A stretch of DNA of 64,000 bases from an uncultured Acidaminococcus sp. (GCA_900538365.1 UPXT01000004.1:20484-84483), one strand, 5' to 3'. Shown: positions 51,499 through 60,024, counted from the first letter of the stretch. Notes: generated from the letters alone by a model not told the origin. Made by a program: numbers and translations.

Positions 51499-51899
51499 AG
51501 AAGATTCTCGGCATCGATCCAGGAAAAGACAAGACAGGGGCCGCCCTGTGTGATGAATCGGGAAAGATCCTTCGCTGTGAAGTGATCCTCATGGAGCATT
51601 TCCTTGCATCTTTACAGAAATTCCTTGATCATGAGTCTGTAACGGAATGTGTCCTTGGCAACGGAACGACCAGTGCGACCATGCAAAAGACCCTCCTTGC
51701 AGCCTACCCGGACCTTGCCATCCACATCATTGATGAAGCCCACAGCACGGAAGAGGCACGGCAGCTATATTGGAAGCTGCATCCTCCCAAGGGCCTCATG
51801 AAACTCATTCCTTTGGGCATGCGCACGCCGCCGGGAAACATGGACGGCCTTGCCGCCGTGATCCTCGTGCAGCGCTATCTCTCCAATCAAAAAAAATAA
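51495..51899 (+). CDS. RuvC/RNase H-fold nuclease-like protein
   Basis: 134 residues with the RNase H-like opening ILGIDPGKDKTGAALCDESGKI (acidic residue in the first strand), VLGNGTTSATMQKTL, HIIDEAHSTEEARQLYW (second acidic site) and a late Asp in MDGLAAVILVQRYL. This resembles YqgF/RuvC-type nucleases, but is distinct from the usual YqgF. Start overlaps the DUF3084 stop as ATGA. Followed by a terminator. Confidence 0.82.
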   Translation: MKKILGIDPGKDKTGAALCDESGKILRCEVILMEHFLASLQKFLDHESVTECVLGNGTTSATMQKTLLAAYPDLAIHIIDEAHSTEEARQLYWKLHPPKGLMKLIPLGMRTPPGNMDGLAAVILVQRYLSNQKK

Positions 51900-51903
51900 A
51901 AGT

Positions 51904-51937
51904 ATCCCTCTGATTCCAATGGATCAGAGGGATTTTT
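51904..51937 (+). terminator. Terminator after the nuclease-like gene
   Basis: ATCCCTCTGAT / ATCAGAGGGAT 11-base perfect stem, then TTTTC. Confidence 0.85.
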
Positions 51938-51972
51938 CAGGTTCTCGATCAAATGCTGCGGCACAATCCAGG

Positions 51973-52096
51973 AAGGGGGCTGGTTAATATGACTGCACCT
52001 ACAGTCAGTTCAGGATGATTTTCTAACTAATATTTTCATTGCGCACCTTGTAATGATTGCGGCTGTGGGAGACGTTTGCAGGAAATCAGCCCCCTT
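51973..52096. repeat. Long inverted repeat enclosing inner hairpins (unknown structured element)
   Basis: AAGGGGGCTG (51973-51982) is an exact inverted copy of CAGCCCCCTT (52087-52096). Inside are TGACTG / CAGTCA (51990-51995 with 52002-52007) and TCATT / AATGA (52036-52040 with 52052-52056). No T-run follows on either strand, so it is not a plain terminator. With the terminator before it and a TATAAT at 52149-52154 after it, this fills the 307-base gap before the ppk2 gene; no open frame is credible here. Confidence 0.45.
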
Positions 52097-52148
52097 TGTG
52101 TACCAAGCAAAAACGACGGGAACCCTTCCTTTCCCTAGAAAAAAACAG

Positions 52149-52154
52149 TATAAT
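52149..52154 (+). promoter_or_regulatory. Probable -10 of the ppk2 promoter
   Basis: TATAAT 53 bases before the chosen start; -35 weak (TTCCTT at 52126). Confidence 0.45.
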
Positions 52155-52206
52155 AAAGTATTGAACATCTATCTTCAAAGGCTGATCAGCAAAGGAAGCG
52201 ATGCCG

Positions 52207-53730
52207 ATGTTAAATCAGATTGATTTGTCTAAAAAGACGCCCAAGGGCACTTATGCCAAACAGTTTGACAAAAAAAGTGCGGAACTGGGCTATTTGGGCC
52301 GCGCCCTGCGCGATGCCAAAGTGCCGGTCATCATCCTTTTTGAGGGATTCCGTGGGACTTATCGGGGAAAGCTCATCAACAAGGTTATCAGCGCCCTCGA
52401 TCCGCGCGGGTTCCGGGTATATTCTGCGTCAAAGACAACGGAGCGGCAGAAGATGAGCCCCTTCTTCACCCAGTTCTGGAAAGAGCTGCCCCCTCTTGGC
52501 GGGATCAGTATCCATCACCGGGCTTGGTATTTTCTTCGCAATGAACATGATGTGGGCGATGCAGACGAGGCTGCAGAATGGTACAATGTGCCTTTTCACG
52601 AGATCAACGATTTTGAACGGACCCTTTATCTGGGCGGGTATCGTATAATCAAGCTTTTTACCCATATTTCCAAAAAGCAGCAGGAAAAGAACATCGCCAA
52701 AGACAAGGCTTCCCAGGAAAGCCGCTGGGAAGCCCTGACGCCGGCCGGTATCGAGGGCGTTGACTATAAGGCTTATCGCGATGTCTATGAAAAGATGCTG
52801 ACGGAAACAAATACGGTCTATGCACCGTGGCATGTCATTCCGATGGAAGATGTGCGGACCGGTGTCCTTGAGACCATGGATGTCCTGATCAGCGAGTTCA
52901 AGGCAGCTTTATCTGCGGCAGAGGCCAAAAAAGAAACACCGCAGGCACCGCTTTCCTATGCTTCCGATCCGTCTATTCCATCCATCTTGGTTCGCTATGA
53001 CTGCAATAAGGATATGGATGAGAAAACGTATGATGAAAAGTTCAAAAAATACCAGAAACGGCTGGCAGAGCTCCAAGTGGAACTTGCCAAGCGGAAAATC
53101 AGTACGGTTGTGGCTTTTGAGGGCTGGGATGCAGGCGGCAAAGGCGGCGCCATCAGACGCCTGACCTCGGCTTTGGATCCTTTGGGATACAAGGTCAATC
53201 CTGTAAGTGCACCGAATGATATCGAAAAAAACTATCATTACCTCTGGCGTTTTTGGACCAAAATCCCGGAACCGGGAGAAATCGCTGTCTTTGACCGTAC
53301 GTGGTACGGACGCGTCCTTGTCGAACGGGTGGAGCATTTTACGCCCGTAAAGGACTGGAGACGAGGCTACGAGGAAATCAACGAAATGGAAGCAGAATGG
53401 GCAAAGCAGGGCTTCATTGTCCAGAAGTTCTGGATGCATATCGATCCTGATGAGCAGTTCCGCCGTTTCAAGGCCCGTGAGGAAGATCCTGATAAGACCT
53501 GGAAAATTACGGCGGAAGATTGGCGCAACCGCGACAAGTGGGATGCCTATGTCGATGCCGTCAATGAAATGCTTTATCGGACTGATACCCCTTATGCCCC
53601 ATGGACCGTGGTTGAAGGCAATAATAAATACTATGCCCGCCTCAAGGTCATGAGCACCATGATCGACCGTATGGAAGAGGCCTTGATTGCTGTTGATGAA
53701 AAGTCCGGCAGTGAGGCAAAGAAAGGCTAA
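52207..53730 (+). CDS. Tandem-domain polyphosphate kinase 2 (polyphosphate:AMP phosphotransferase type)
   Basis: 507 residues with two PPK2 domains. The C-terminal copy (about 280-490) is catalytic: Walker A FEGWDAGGKGGAIRRL, FDRTWYGRVLVERV as Walker B, and the lid FWMHIDPDEQFRRF. The N-terminal copy (about 25-235) is degenerate (FEGFRGTYRGKLINK, HHRAWYFLRN). This arrangement is that of class II PPK2, which phosphorylates AMP to ADP from polyphosphate. ATG 52207 is 8 bases after AGGAAG, better than ATG 52201. pgeF follows after 2 bases. Confidence 0.92.
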   Translation: MLNQIDLSKKTPKGTYAKQFDKKSAELGYLGRALRDAKVPVIILFEGFRGTYRGKLINKVISALDPRGFRVYSASKTTERQKMSPFFTQFWKELPPLGGISIHHRAWYFLRNEHDVGDADEAAEWYNVPFHEINDFERTLYLGGYRIIKLFTHISKKQQEKNIAKDKASQESRWEALTPAGIEGVDYKAYRDVYEKMLTETNTVYAPWHVIPMEDVRTGVLETMDVLISEFKAALSAAEAKKETPQAPLSYASDPSIPSILVRYDCNKDMDEKTYDEKFKKYQKRLAELQVELAKRKISTVVAFEGWDAGGKGGAIRRLTSALDPLGYKVNPVSAPNDIEKNYHYLWRFWTKIPEPGEIAVFDRTWYGRVLVERVEHFTPVKDWRRGYEEINEMEAEWAKQGFIVQKFWMHIDPDEQFRRFKAREEDPDKTWKITAEDWRNRDKWDAYVDAVNEMLYRTDTPYAPWTVVEGNNKYYARLKVMSTMIDRMEEALIAVDEKSGSEAKKG

Positions 53731-53732
53731 TT

Positions 53733-54539
53733 ATGGAGACGTTCCGTTATGAAACAAAAGAAGGCGTGACCTACGGTTATTTCCCGGTTCTGCGGGAAAT
53801 GGGATTTGAAAACGCTTTTACCTGTATGGAGGGCGGGGAAAGTGCCATCCTTCCCCATACGCTCAATATGGCCCTTCACGTAGGGGATGATGCTCCTTTT
53901 GTCGTCAGAAACCGGGAAAAAGTGGCCCGCGCCCTTTCCTTTTCCCTTGACCGCACGGTGACTTGCGCCCAGGTCCATGGGAGCTGTGTTAAAGTGGTGG
54001 ATGCTGCCCAGGCTGGCCGCGGGGCAAGGGACTTTGGAACAACGCTTACTGGTGTGGACGGCCTTCTAACGGAGGAAAAGGATCTTCCCCTGATGCTTTT
54101 TTATGCAGACTGCACGCCCATCATGGTGGTGGATCCTATCCAAAAAGGAGCGGCCCTGCTGCATGCTGGATGGCGGGGCACGGTGGGCGCCATCGCTCCC
54201 AAGGCCGTTTCTGTCATGAAAGAAACGTTTCACAGCCAGCCCCGGGACCTTGTCGCAGCCATTGGCCCTTCCATTGGGCCCAAGGATTATGAGGTCGATG
54301 ACAAGGTGCGTGACGCGGCGCCGGGTTATGAAGCGTACTTTATCCAAACGCGGCCCCATCATTATTTGATGGATCTATGGCACCTTAATGCGGCGATGCT
54401 GCAAAAAGCAGGGATTCCCGCAAACCAGATCTATATAGCTGGGGTATCAACCTTTTCCTCCGGCCGCTATTTTTCCTATCGCCGGGATCACGGCCGGACA
54501 GGAAGACTTGCTGCCATTTTATTTCAGCGTGGAAGGTAA
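53733..54539 (+). CDS. pgeF: Peptidoglycan editing factor PgeF (laccase-domain, YfiH family)
   Basis: 268 residues. The family signature is complete: TCAQVHGSCV (His), MLFYADCTPIMVVDP (Cys) and LLHAGWRGTVGAIA (His), which form the zinc/active site. YfiH proteins have been described as polyphenol oxidases, as purine nucleoside phosphorylases, and as factors that keep L-Ala-D-Glu in wall peptides; I use the last. It leads the yggS-sepF-proC-ylmH block, the usual order in Firmicutes. Confidence 0.92.
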   Translation: METFRYETKEGVTYGYFPVLREMGFENAFTCMEGGESAILPHTLNMALHVGDDAPFVVRNREKVARALSFSLDRTVTCAQVHGSCVKVVDAAQAGRGARDFGTTLTGVDGLLTEEKDLPLMLFYADCTPIMVVDPIQKGAALLHAGWRGTVGAIAPKAVSVMKETFHSQPRDLVAAIGPSIGPKDYEVDDKVRDAAPGYEAYFIQTRPHHYLMDLWHLNAAMLQKAGIPANQIYIAGVSTFSSGRYFSYRRDHGRTGRLAAILFQRGR

Positions 54540-54561
54540 AACTCGTAAGGAGATGTTGTGC

Positions 54562-55266
54562 ATGCTTTCGGAAAAACTTGCCTCTGTTCAGAAAAAAATC
54601 GACAAGGCTTTGGCCCTTCGCAAGGAAAAGAAGGTGACAGGGGATACGGTGACCATTCTTGCTGTCACTAAGAACCATCCTCCTGAGGTGGTTACGGAGG
54701 CCCTTGACGCGGGACTTACGGAAATTGGGGAAAACCGGGTCCAGGAGGCGATGCATAAACAGGAAGTCCTGCCGAAAAGAGGGCATTGGCACCTCATTGG
54801 CCATCTCCAGACAAATAAGGCAAAACACGCAGTAGAACATTTTGACCTCATTGAATCGGCGGACAGTGCCAAGATCTTGGCCCATTTGGATAAGGCAGCC
54901 GAACAGTTTGGCAAGGTGCAGGATGTGCTGCTTCAGATCAATGAAGCGGGGGAGAGCCAAAAAAGTGGTTTTGCACCGGCCGATTTCAGGGCCATTGTAA
55001 AAACGCTGGATGCTTATCCTCATCTGTGTATCCGCGGCGTCATGGTCATTGCTCAGGCGACGGACCAGGTGGAAGAGACGCGCCCTGTTTTCCGCGCGGG
55101 CTATGAGGATTTCCTTTTCCTCAGGGATGCGCTCAAGCGTGACGATGTCAATATCCTTTCCATGGGCATGACCCATGATTATTGGATTGCCGTAGAAGAA
55201 GGCGCCAATGAAATCCGTGTGGGTTCCGCTCTTTTTGGTGCCCGCGACTATACCCTCAAATTTTAA
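54562..55266 (+). CDS. PLP homeostasis protein (YggS/PROSC family)
   Basis: 234 residues, alanine-racemase-like TIM barrel without the second domain. The PLP lysine is in LAVTKNHPP (about 36), GENRVQEA, WHLIGHLQTNK and LSMGMTHDYWIAVEEGANEIRVGSALFG are family marks (SxGMSxD is here SMGMTHD). It binds pyridoxal phosphate and balances its supply. ATG 54562 after AAGGAGAT; the frame from 54508 overlaps pgeF. Confidence 0.93.
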   Translation: MLSEKLASVQKKIDKALALRKEKKVTGDTVTILAVTKNHPPEVVTEALDAGLTEIGENRVQEAMHKQEVLPKRGHWHLIGHLQTNKAKHAVEHFDLIESADSAKILAHLDKAAEQFGKVQDVLLQINEAGESQKSGFAPADFRAIVKTLDAYPHLCIRGVMVIAQATDQVEETRPVFRAGYEDFLFLRDALKRDDVNILSMGMTHDYWIAVEEGANEIRVGSALFGARDYTLKF

Positions 55267-55280
55267 GGAGAGAAGATTCC

Positions 55281-55778
55281 ATGAAACTTTTCGATAACAT
55301 TATGCGTGCCATCGGCCTCAAGGAAGAAGAGGACAACGAATTCGAATTTGACAATGAAAAAAAGGACAATGTCGTGCCCATATTTGGAACCAAAAGTTAT
55401 GGCAGCGAAAGTCATCGTGGTTATGAAACAAACCGCTATGAAGAGCCCCGTCATACAGGACGGGACAATCTCATTGCCATGCCCCATTCGCAAAAATCCG
55501 TAAGCGTAGTCGTCGTGGAACCCATCGGTTTTGACGAGGTCCAGAAAATGGCGGATTACCTGCGGAATAACCAGCCTGTGGTGATCAACTTTGAAAATAC
55601 GGATAACGATGTGCGCAAACGCATCGTGGACTTTATCAGCGGCACCATCTATGCCCTTGATGGGTCTTTGCGCAAAGTGGGCCGCAACATTATGGTCTGC
55701 GCGCCGCAAAATGTTGAAATCGACGTGGAAAACACGAATTACACGAGTGAAAGCGAGGCTGAGCCATGGGAGAGATAA
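55281..55778 (+). CDS. sepF: Cell division protein SepF
   Basis: 165 residues. An amphipathic N-terminus (MKLFDNIMRAIGLK) for membrane binding, an acidic linker, then the SepF core (about 75-155: SVVVVEPIGFDEVQKMADYLRNNQP, VINFENTDNDVRKRIVDFISGTIYALDGSLRKVG). SepF polymers anchor FtsZ to the membrane at the septum. Start follows AAGGAGAGAAG. It overlaps proC by 13 bases. Confidence 0.95.
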   Translation: MKLFDNIMRAIGLKEEEDNEFEFDNEKKDNVVPIFGTKSYGSESHRGYETNRYEEPRHTGRDNLIAMPHSQKSVSVVVVEPIGFDEVQKMADYLRNNQPVVINFENTDNDVRKRIVDFISGTIYALDGSLRKVGRNIMVCAPQNVEIDVENTNYTSESEAEPWER

Positions 55779-56584
55779 GACCAAAGATTGCTTTTGTTGG
55801 CTGCGGCGCGATGGGAGAGGCAATCTTGAAAGGCATGCTCTTGGGAAATGTCGCCCGTGAATCCGATATTGTCCTTTCTGTTCCTTCTCAAAAAAGTCAG
55901 GAACGGCTGCGCGCGTCCTATCCAAAGGCGGCAGTTTACGGGAAAAATGAAGAGGCTGTACAGGGGGCGGACCTGGTGATCCTTGCCATAAAACCTCAGA
56001 TGGCCCATAAGGCTGTCACGCCGGAAATGCTGGAGGTCCTTCCTAAGGAAGCTTCAATTCTTTCCATCATGGGGAGTTTTGACCTTGAAAAGCTCCACAA
56101 TCTGGTGCCGGCTCACGCCATCATTCGGGCCATGCCCAATACACCGCTTGCCGTTGGCATGGGAATGACGGCCCTTACCGCTGATGACGCTGTGACGGAA
56201 GACATGAAGACCTTTGCTGGGACCATCTTCAATTCCTGCGGCGAGGCCATTTGGGTTGATGAAAGCGCCATGGAAGCCATTACGGCCATCAGTGGCTGCG
56301 GACCGGGATATTTTTTTGTGGTCATGGATGCTCTCGCCGATGCGGGCGTCATGGCAGGCCTTCCGCGTGCCCTTGCCATCAAGCTTGCTGCTGCCACCAT
56401 GGCAGGAAGCGGTATGATGGGCCTTAAGACAGGCCTTCACCCCGCCCAGCTGCGCGATCAGGTGACAAGTCCTGGAGGTACGACCATTGCGGGCATCAAG
56501 GCCCTTGAAAATCACGGAGTGAGAGGAGCGTTTTATGACGCTGTCGCAGCCGTTTTACAACGCAGCGCAGCGCTCAAGAAATAA
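55766..56584 (+). CDS. proC: Pyrroline-5-carboxylate reductase
   Basis: 272 residues, last step of proline synthesis: NAD(P)H reduction of pyrroline-5-carboxylate. Rossmann motif IAFVGCGAMGEAILKGM, IRAMPNTPLAVGMGMTAL, and the signature AISGCGPGYFFVVMDALADAGV with DQVTSPGGTTIAG near the end. The sepF-proC-ylmH order is common in Firmicutes. Confidence 0.96.
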   Translation: MGEIRPKIAFVGCGAMGEAILKGMLLGNVARESDIVLSVPSQKSQERLRASYPKAAVYGKNEEAVQGADLVILAIKPQMAHKAVTPEMLEVLPKEASILSIMGSFDLEKLHNLVPAHAIIRAMPNTPLAVGMGMTALTADDAVTEDMKTFAGTIFNSCGEAIWVDESAMEAITAISGCGPGYFFVVMDALADAGVMAGLPRALAIKLAAATMAGSGMMGLKTGLHPAQLRDQVTSPGGTTIAGIKALENHGVRGAFYDAVAAVLQRSAALKK

Positions 56585-56588
56585 GATT

Positions 56589-57374
56589 ATGGCAGATAGA
56601 GAGAAAATCCTTCGATTCTTTAAAGCTGGCGGTGATGAGGAACTAGCCGGAAAACTCATTGACCTTGCCGACCAGGCACGCCGCAATCGCCGCTACATGG
56701 TCAGTGATTTCATGGATCCCCATGGCATCAATGTGGCTGATATTGTAGCGTCAAACTATGCACAGATTACAATGAGGAGCTTCGGCGGCTTCCAAAATGC
56801 AGAACGGATGCGCGTTGCCTACGTCGTGGACGATTTTTATGGGGAACCGGATTTTGCTATTGCGGCCCTTCTTGTAACTTGGGACAAACGCTATTATGAT
56901 GTGGGTCACCGCGACGTTCTGGGTGCTTTTACGGGGATGGGCTGCAGCCGGGATATACTGGGAGACATTGTCTTTACCGACGAGGGAGCCCAAATGGTCG
57001 TTGATAAGACCATGGTCCCTTTTATCCTGTCCAATCTGACACAGATTGGGGCGGCCACGGTGGAAGTAAAGGAAATTCCCCTAATGGAGCTCAAGGAAAA
57101 GGAGCAGCGTGTCAAGGTCATTTCCGCCACTGTTTCGGCCCTTCGTCTGGACGCTGTCGCGGCAGCGGGCTTTGGCGTTTCCCGTTCTCGCATGGCCGAG
57201 GAAATCAAGGGACAGAATGTGCGCGTCAACTGGCAGGACGCCAAGAACCCGTCCCAGCTCGTCAAGGAAGGGGACGTAATTTCCTTTAGGAGCCGCGGCA
57301 GAGCAGAACTTGCTGAGGTGCGCGGGACCACCAAGAAGGGCCGTATGGCCATTACCATGAAACGGTATCTCTAA
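56589..57374 (+). CDS. ylmH: YlmH-type S4-domain RNA-binding protein
   Basis: 261 residues. N-terminal helical part, central domain (RRYMVSDFMDPHGINVA, GAFTGMGCSRDILGDI, PFILSNLTQIG) and a C-terminal S4 RNA-binding domain (about 180-240: RLDAVAAAGFGVSRSRMAEEIKGQNVRVNW). YlmH lies in the division cluster of Firmicutes, and homologues act on peptidyl-tRNA stalled on ribosomes. Start is uncertain: ATG 56589 fits family length but lacks a ribosome site, while the in-frame ATG 56535, inside proC, follows AGAGGAG by 6 bases and would add 18 residues. Confidence 0.9.
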   Translation: MADREKILRFFKAGGDEELAGKLIDLADQARRNRRYMVSDFMDPHGINVADIVASNYAQITMRSFGGFQNAERMRVAYVVDDFYGEPDFAIAALLVTWDKRYYDVGHRDVLGAFTGMGCSRDILGDIVFTDEGAQMVVDKTMVPFILSNLTQIGAATVEVKEIPLMELKEKEQRVKVISATVSALRLDAVAAAGFGVSRSRMAEEIKGQNVRVNWQDAKNPSQLVKEGDVISFRSRGRAELAEVRGTTKKGRMAITMKRYL

Positions 57375-57392
57375 TTTGTGAGGAGGCCCATC

Positions 57393-58049
57393 ATGATTCT
57401 ACTCATCCGTCACGGCGAAGCAGAGCACCACGTCAAGGCCCTTACCGGAGGCTGGACTGATTCATGCCTTACGGCAGACGGCAAGGCCCAAATGGAGAAA
57501 CTGGCAGCGGTCCTCAAAAAGGACTTTGCCGGAAGGAAACCACCCCGTTTGGCGGCAAGTGACCTGCAGCGCTGTCAGGTAGGCGCGGCCATTCTTAAAA
57601 AGGCGCTTGGCATCAAGGAAGTTACCCTTTTTAAGGCCCTGCGGGAAAAAAATAATGGAAAGGCCGCCGGCAAGAGCGTCGTTGCCGCAAAGTCTTTTTA
57701 TCACGCCCCGAAGACGGGACGCGAGCTTGATCATCGCAATTATGATGGAGGGGAGACGCGGCGAGAGTTCTATGAACGGACGATTGCTGGGATGAAGGAT
57801 GTCCTTTGTGGGACGGAAGACCTTATCATCATCGCCCATAAGGGATCCATCCAAAATATCCTTTTCTACTGGATGGGCTACTCCATTGATGAAGTGGCTT
57901 CAAAGAAAGTGTCCTTTGATATCCGGCCGGCGTCGCTTACGATGATTGGTGTCAATAAGTGGGATGAACACGCCATCTTCCTTTTAAATGATCTTTCCTA
58001 TCTGCGAAGTGATGAGCAAATCGGCCTTTTTAATTTTCCAATCAAGTGA
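57393..58049 (+). CDS. Histidine phosphatase (phosphoglycerate-mutase-like) protein
   Basis: 218 residues. The phosphohistidine motif LLIRHGEAEHH opens the protein, LAASDLQRCQVGAAILKK follows, and the second His is in IIIAHKGSIQNIL, near residue 150. The family covers phosphoglycerate mutases and phosphatases such as CobC/GpmB type; the substrate cannot be told. ATG 57393 after GAGGAGG. A very strong terminator follows. Confidence 0.85.
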   Translation: MILLIRHGEAEHHVKALTGGWTDSCLTADGKAQMEKLAAVLKKDFAGRKPPRLAASDLQRCQVGAAILKKALGIKEVTLFKALREKNNGKAAGKSVVAAKSFYHAPKTGRELDHRNYDGGETRREFYERTIAGMKDVLCGTEDLIIIAHKGSIQNILFYWMGYSIDEVASKKVSFDIRPASLTMIGVNKWDEHAIFLLNDLSYLRSDEQIGLFNFPIK

Positions 58050-58061
58050 TAACACATAAAA

Positions 58062-58107
58062 AACAAGGCTCCGTGAAGCATAACGGCTTCACGGAGCCTT
58101 GTTTTTT
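58062..58107. terminator. Strong terminator after the histidine phosphatase gene
   Basis: 18-base perfect stem AACAAGGCTCCGTGAAGC / GCTTCACGGAGCCTTGTT (58062-58079 with 58086-58103), then TTTT. Confidence 0.9.
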
Positions 58108-58210
58108 GTGAGGAAATTTGTAGTCTCTCCGGAGGCCTTGACTTCCTGGGGTTAACGGATGAGGTGCGGGCCCCCTACGGCACTGCCAGAAAAAGAATTT
58201 GCAAAAAGAC

Positions 58211-58239
58211 TTGACAAGATAGCACCAATCCCTTATACT
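58211..58239 (+). promoter_or_regulatory. Promoter of tRNA-Asn
   Basis: TTGACA (58211-58216), 17-base spacer, TATACT (58234-58239), 20 bases before the tRNA. Confidence 0.85.
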
Positions 58240-58259
58240 AAACAACGTTGATAAGACAT

Positions 58260-58334
58260 TCCCCGATAGCTCAATGGTAGAGCACTCGACTGTTAATCGA
58301 GTTGTTGTAAGTTCGAGTCTTACTCGGGGAGCCA
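58260..58334 (+). tRNA. tRNA-Asn (anticodon GTT)
   Basis: Acceptor arms TCCCCGA / TCGGGGA, D arm GCTC-AATGGTA-GAGC, anticodon arm CTCGA-CTGTTAA-TCGAG with anticodon GTT at 58292-58294, T arm with GTTCGAGTC, discriminator G and an encoded CCA (58332-58334). It has its own promoter and terminator, so it is a single-tRNA unit. Confidence 0.97.
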
Positions 58335-58346
58335 ATTAAAGAATAG

Positions 58347-58371
58347 GCCGGACGGTTGTCCGGCTTTTTTT
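58347..58371 (+). terminator. Terminator after tRNA-Asn
   Basis: GCCGGAC-GGTT-GTCCGGC, then TTTTTTT. Confidence 0.9.
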
Positions 58372-58406
58372 GGATATGTACTGAAAAAGTTTTGAGGTGT
58401 GTATAG

Positions 58407-59219
58407 GTGGCAGGAATAATCACAATCGATAAAGAAAAATGTACGCGGTGCGGCACGTGCGCAAATGTCTGCCCGAGCTGTATCCTGGAAATGGGTGCCG
58501 AAGGTCCGGTCTGTATCAATGATCTGTCCTGTATGTCCTGCGGTCACTGCGTCGCTGTGTGTCCCACGGGAGCCCTTGACAATTCCCGCTGCCCGAAGGC
58601 TGAGATGGATCCCATCACCCGTCCCATGCTGGACCCGGATACGGCACTGGAGTTTCTCCGTCAGCGCCGCAGTATCCGGAATTTTCGCGATGAATTGGTA
58701 CCGGAAGAAAAGATCCGTCAGCTTCTTGAAGCAGCCCGGTTTGCTCCGACGGCTGCCAATTCCCAAGGCATGTATTACCTTGTTATCCAGGACCGGGAAC
58801 TGATCAAGAAAATCACAGACTGCGTGGCTGACTGGATGCAGGAACAGATTGACAATAAATCCCCACAAAAACGGTATTTCATAAAAGTCCTTCATGTATA
58901 CCGTGAACGGGGCATTGATATCATCGGACGCAACGCCCGTCAGCTCATCTTTGTTTTGGCTCGCCGCCTTAATGTGACAGGCCCCAGCAACAGTGAGCAG
59001 TCCCTTGCTTATGCGGAACTGTACGCACCGACCTTGGGACTTGGCACGACCATCATGGGCTTTATTGAAACCTGCCTTCGTGCCGATTATGCGCCGCTGC
59101 GGGAATTGCTCCAGATTCCAACAAAACAAGTGGGGGTTGGCTGCCTGCTCGTAGGCTATCCGCGCTATCGCTATCATAAACTTGTAGACCGTCAGCATCT
59201 GAAAGTAGAATTTCGCTGA
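58407..59219 (+). CDS. Ferredoxin-nitroreductase fusion protein
   Basis: 270 residues. The N-terminal third is a two-cluster [4Fe-4S] ferredoxin (CTRCGTCANVCPSC and CMSCGHCVAVCP, about 11-55); the rest (about 80-260) is an FMN nitroreductase domain (FLRQRRSIRNFRDELVPEEKIRQLLEAARFAPTA split over two motifs, LGLGTTIMGF, VGCLLVGYP). Such fusions pass electrons from Fe-S clusters to FMN; the acceptor is unknown. GTG 58407 lies 7 bases after GAGGTG. Confidence 0.9.
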   Translation: MAGIITIDKEKCTRCGTCANVCPSCILEMGAEGPVCINDLSCMSCGHCVAVCPTGALDNSRCPKAEMDPITRPMLDPDTALEFLRQRRSIRNFRDELVPEEKIRQLLEAARFAPTAANSQGMYYLVIQDRELIKKITDCVADWMQEQIDNKSPQKRYFIKVLHVYRERGIDIIGRNARQLIFVLARRLNVTGPSNSEQSLAYAELYAPTLGLGTTIMGFIETCLRADYAPLRELLQIPTKQVGVGCLLVGYPRYRYHKLVDRQHLKVEFR

Positions 59220-59249
59220 AAGATGTGCCAGCAAAAAGGAGGGATTTTG

Positions 59250-59702
59250 ATGATCCAAGGAAAAACCATCATCAGTGACGAAGTGTTTGTCGATATTGTT
59301 CGTGCTGCTGCCCAGGACCTTGGGCATGTGACACTCTCCTTAAATGAAGGAAGTTCCCTTTTTTCCCTGGCTAAACGGGTGACGGACAAGATGGTTCCCC
59401 AAATTTCCGTCCGTAAAAGTGATACTACCGTTGACGAAAACGGGACCGTTACGAAGGGGCATGTCAGTTTTGAACTAAAAGTGGCTGTTGAATATGGCTC
59501 CAATATCCCCGAAGTCGTGGAAACCCTGCGTCAGGCCATTGTAAAAGAAGTGGCTGCCCTTACCGACTTTTATGTTGATTCTGTCGATGTAGTGGTCGCC
59601 CGCTTGGTGAACATCCAGAAAGAAGCGGACCCCCTTGTGACAGAACAAGAAAAAGCGGCTGTTCCGGAAGCAGAAAAAGAATCCCCTGCAGCACAGGGAT
59701 AA
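59250..59702 (+). CDS. Asp23/Gls24 (DUF322) envelope stress-response family protein
   Basis: 150 residues. Pattern ISDEVFVDIVRAAAQDLGHVTL, then HVSFELKVAVEYGSNIPEVVETLRQAI and VDVVVARLVNI, the alternating alpha/beta Asp23 fold. The last 25 residues are acidic (EAEKESPAAQ). ATG 59250 after AAGGAGGG. Family members are envelope-stress proteins; in Clostridia-type genomes several copies exist. Function here unknown. Confidence 0.85.
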   Translation: MIQGKTIISDEVFVDIVRAAAQDLGHVTLSLNEGSSLFSLAKRVTDKMVPQISVRKSDTTVDENGTVTKGHVSFELKVAVEYGSNIPEVVETLRQAIVKEVAALTDFYVDSVDVVVARLVNIQKEADPLVTEQEKAAVPEAEKESPAAQG

Positions 59703-59709
59703 AAAATAG

Positions 59710-59749
59710 ATTCCCATCTGATTGCATGAGTTCAGATGGGAATTTTTTT
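59710..59749 (+). terminator. Terminator after the Asp23-family gene
   Basis: ATTCCCATCTGA / TCAGATGGGAAT, then TTTTTT. The rest of the 322-base gap to the panE-like gene (59750-60024) shows no credible gene or named element other than a TGT-TATAAT at 59946-59951. Confidence 0.85.
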
Positions 59750-59945
59750 ACGCATAGACCGCTTTGTTCCCTGTCCAATTGGCCTTAGCCTGCTTTTTTA
59801 GGGTGGCAGCAGCCTATTTGATGCTCGTTTAGGTTGCCCTATGGCAAGCGCGGGAAGTTTCCGTTCAGAATATCTGGAAAAAGAAAAATCCATAATTTTG
59901 ACTGGGTCTAGGGGACTGTCCTTTTCTTTTTTCCCGATTTTTCTG

Positions 59946-59951
59946 TATAAT
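59946..59951 (+). promoter_or_regulatory. Extended -10 of the panE-like gene
   Basis: TG-T-TATAAT, 74 bases before the start; no clear -35. Confidence 0.5.
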
Positions 59952-60024
59952 GAAGATAAAAGATGAATTCATTGCGGCGGACACCTTCATCGGTGCCCCC
60001 TTACCGATCAAAGGAGACTGACCT

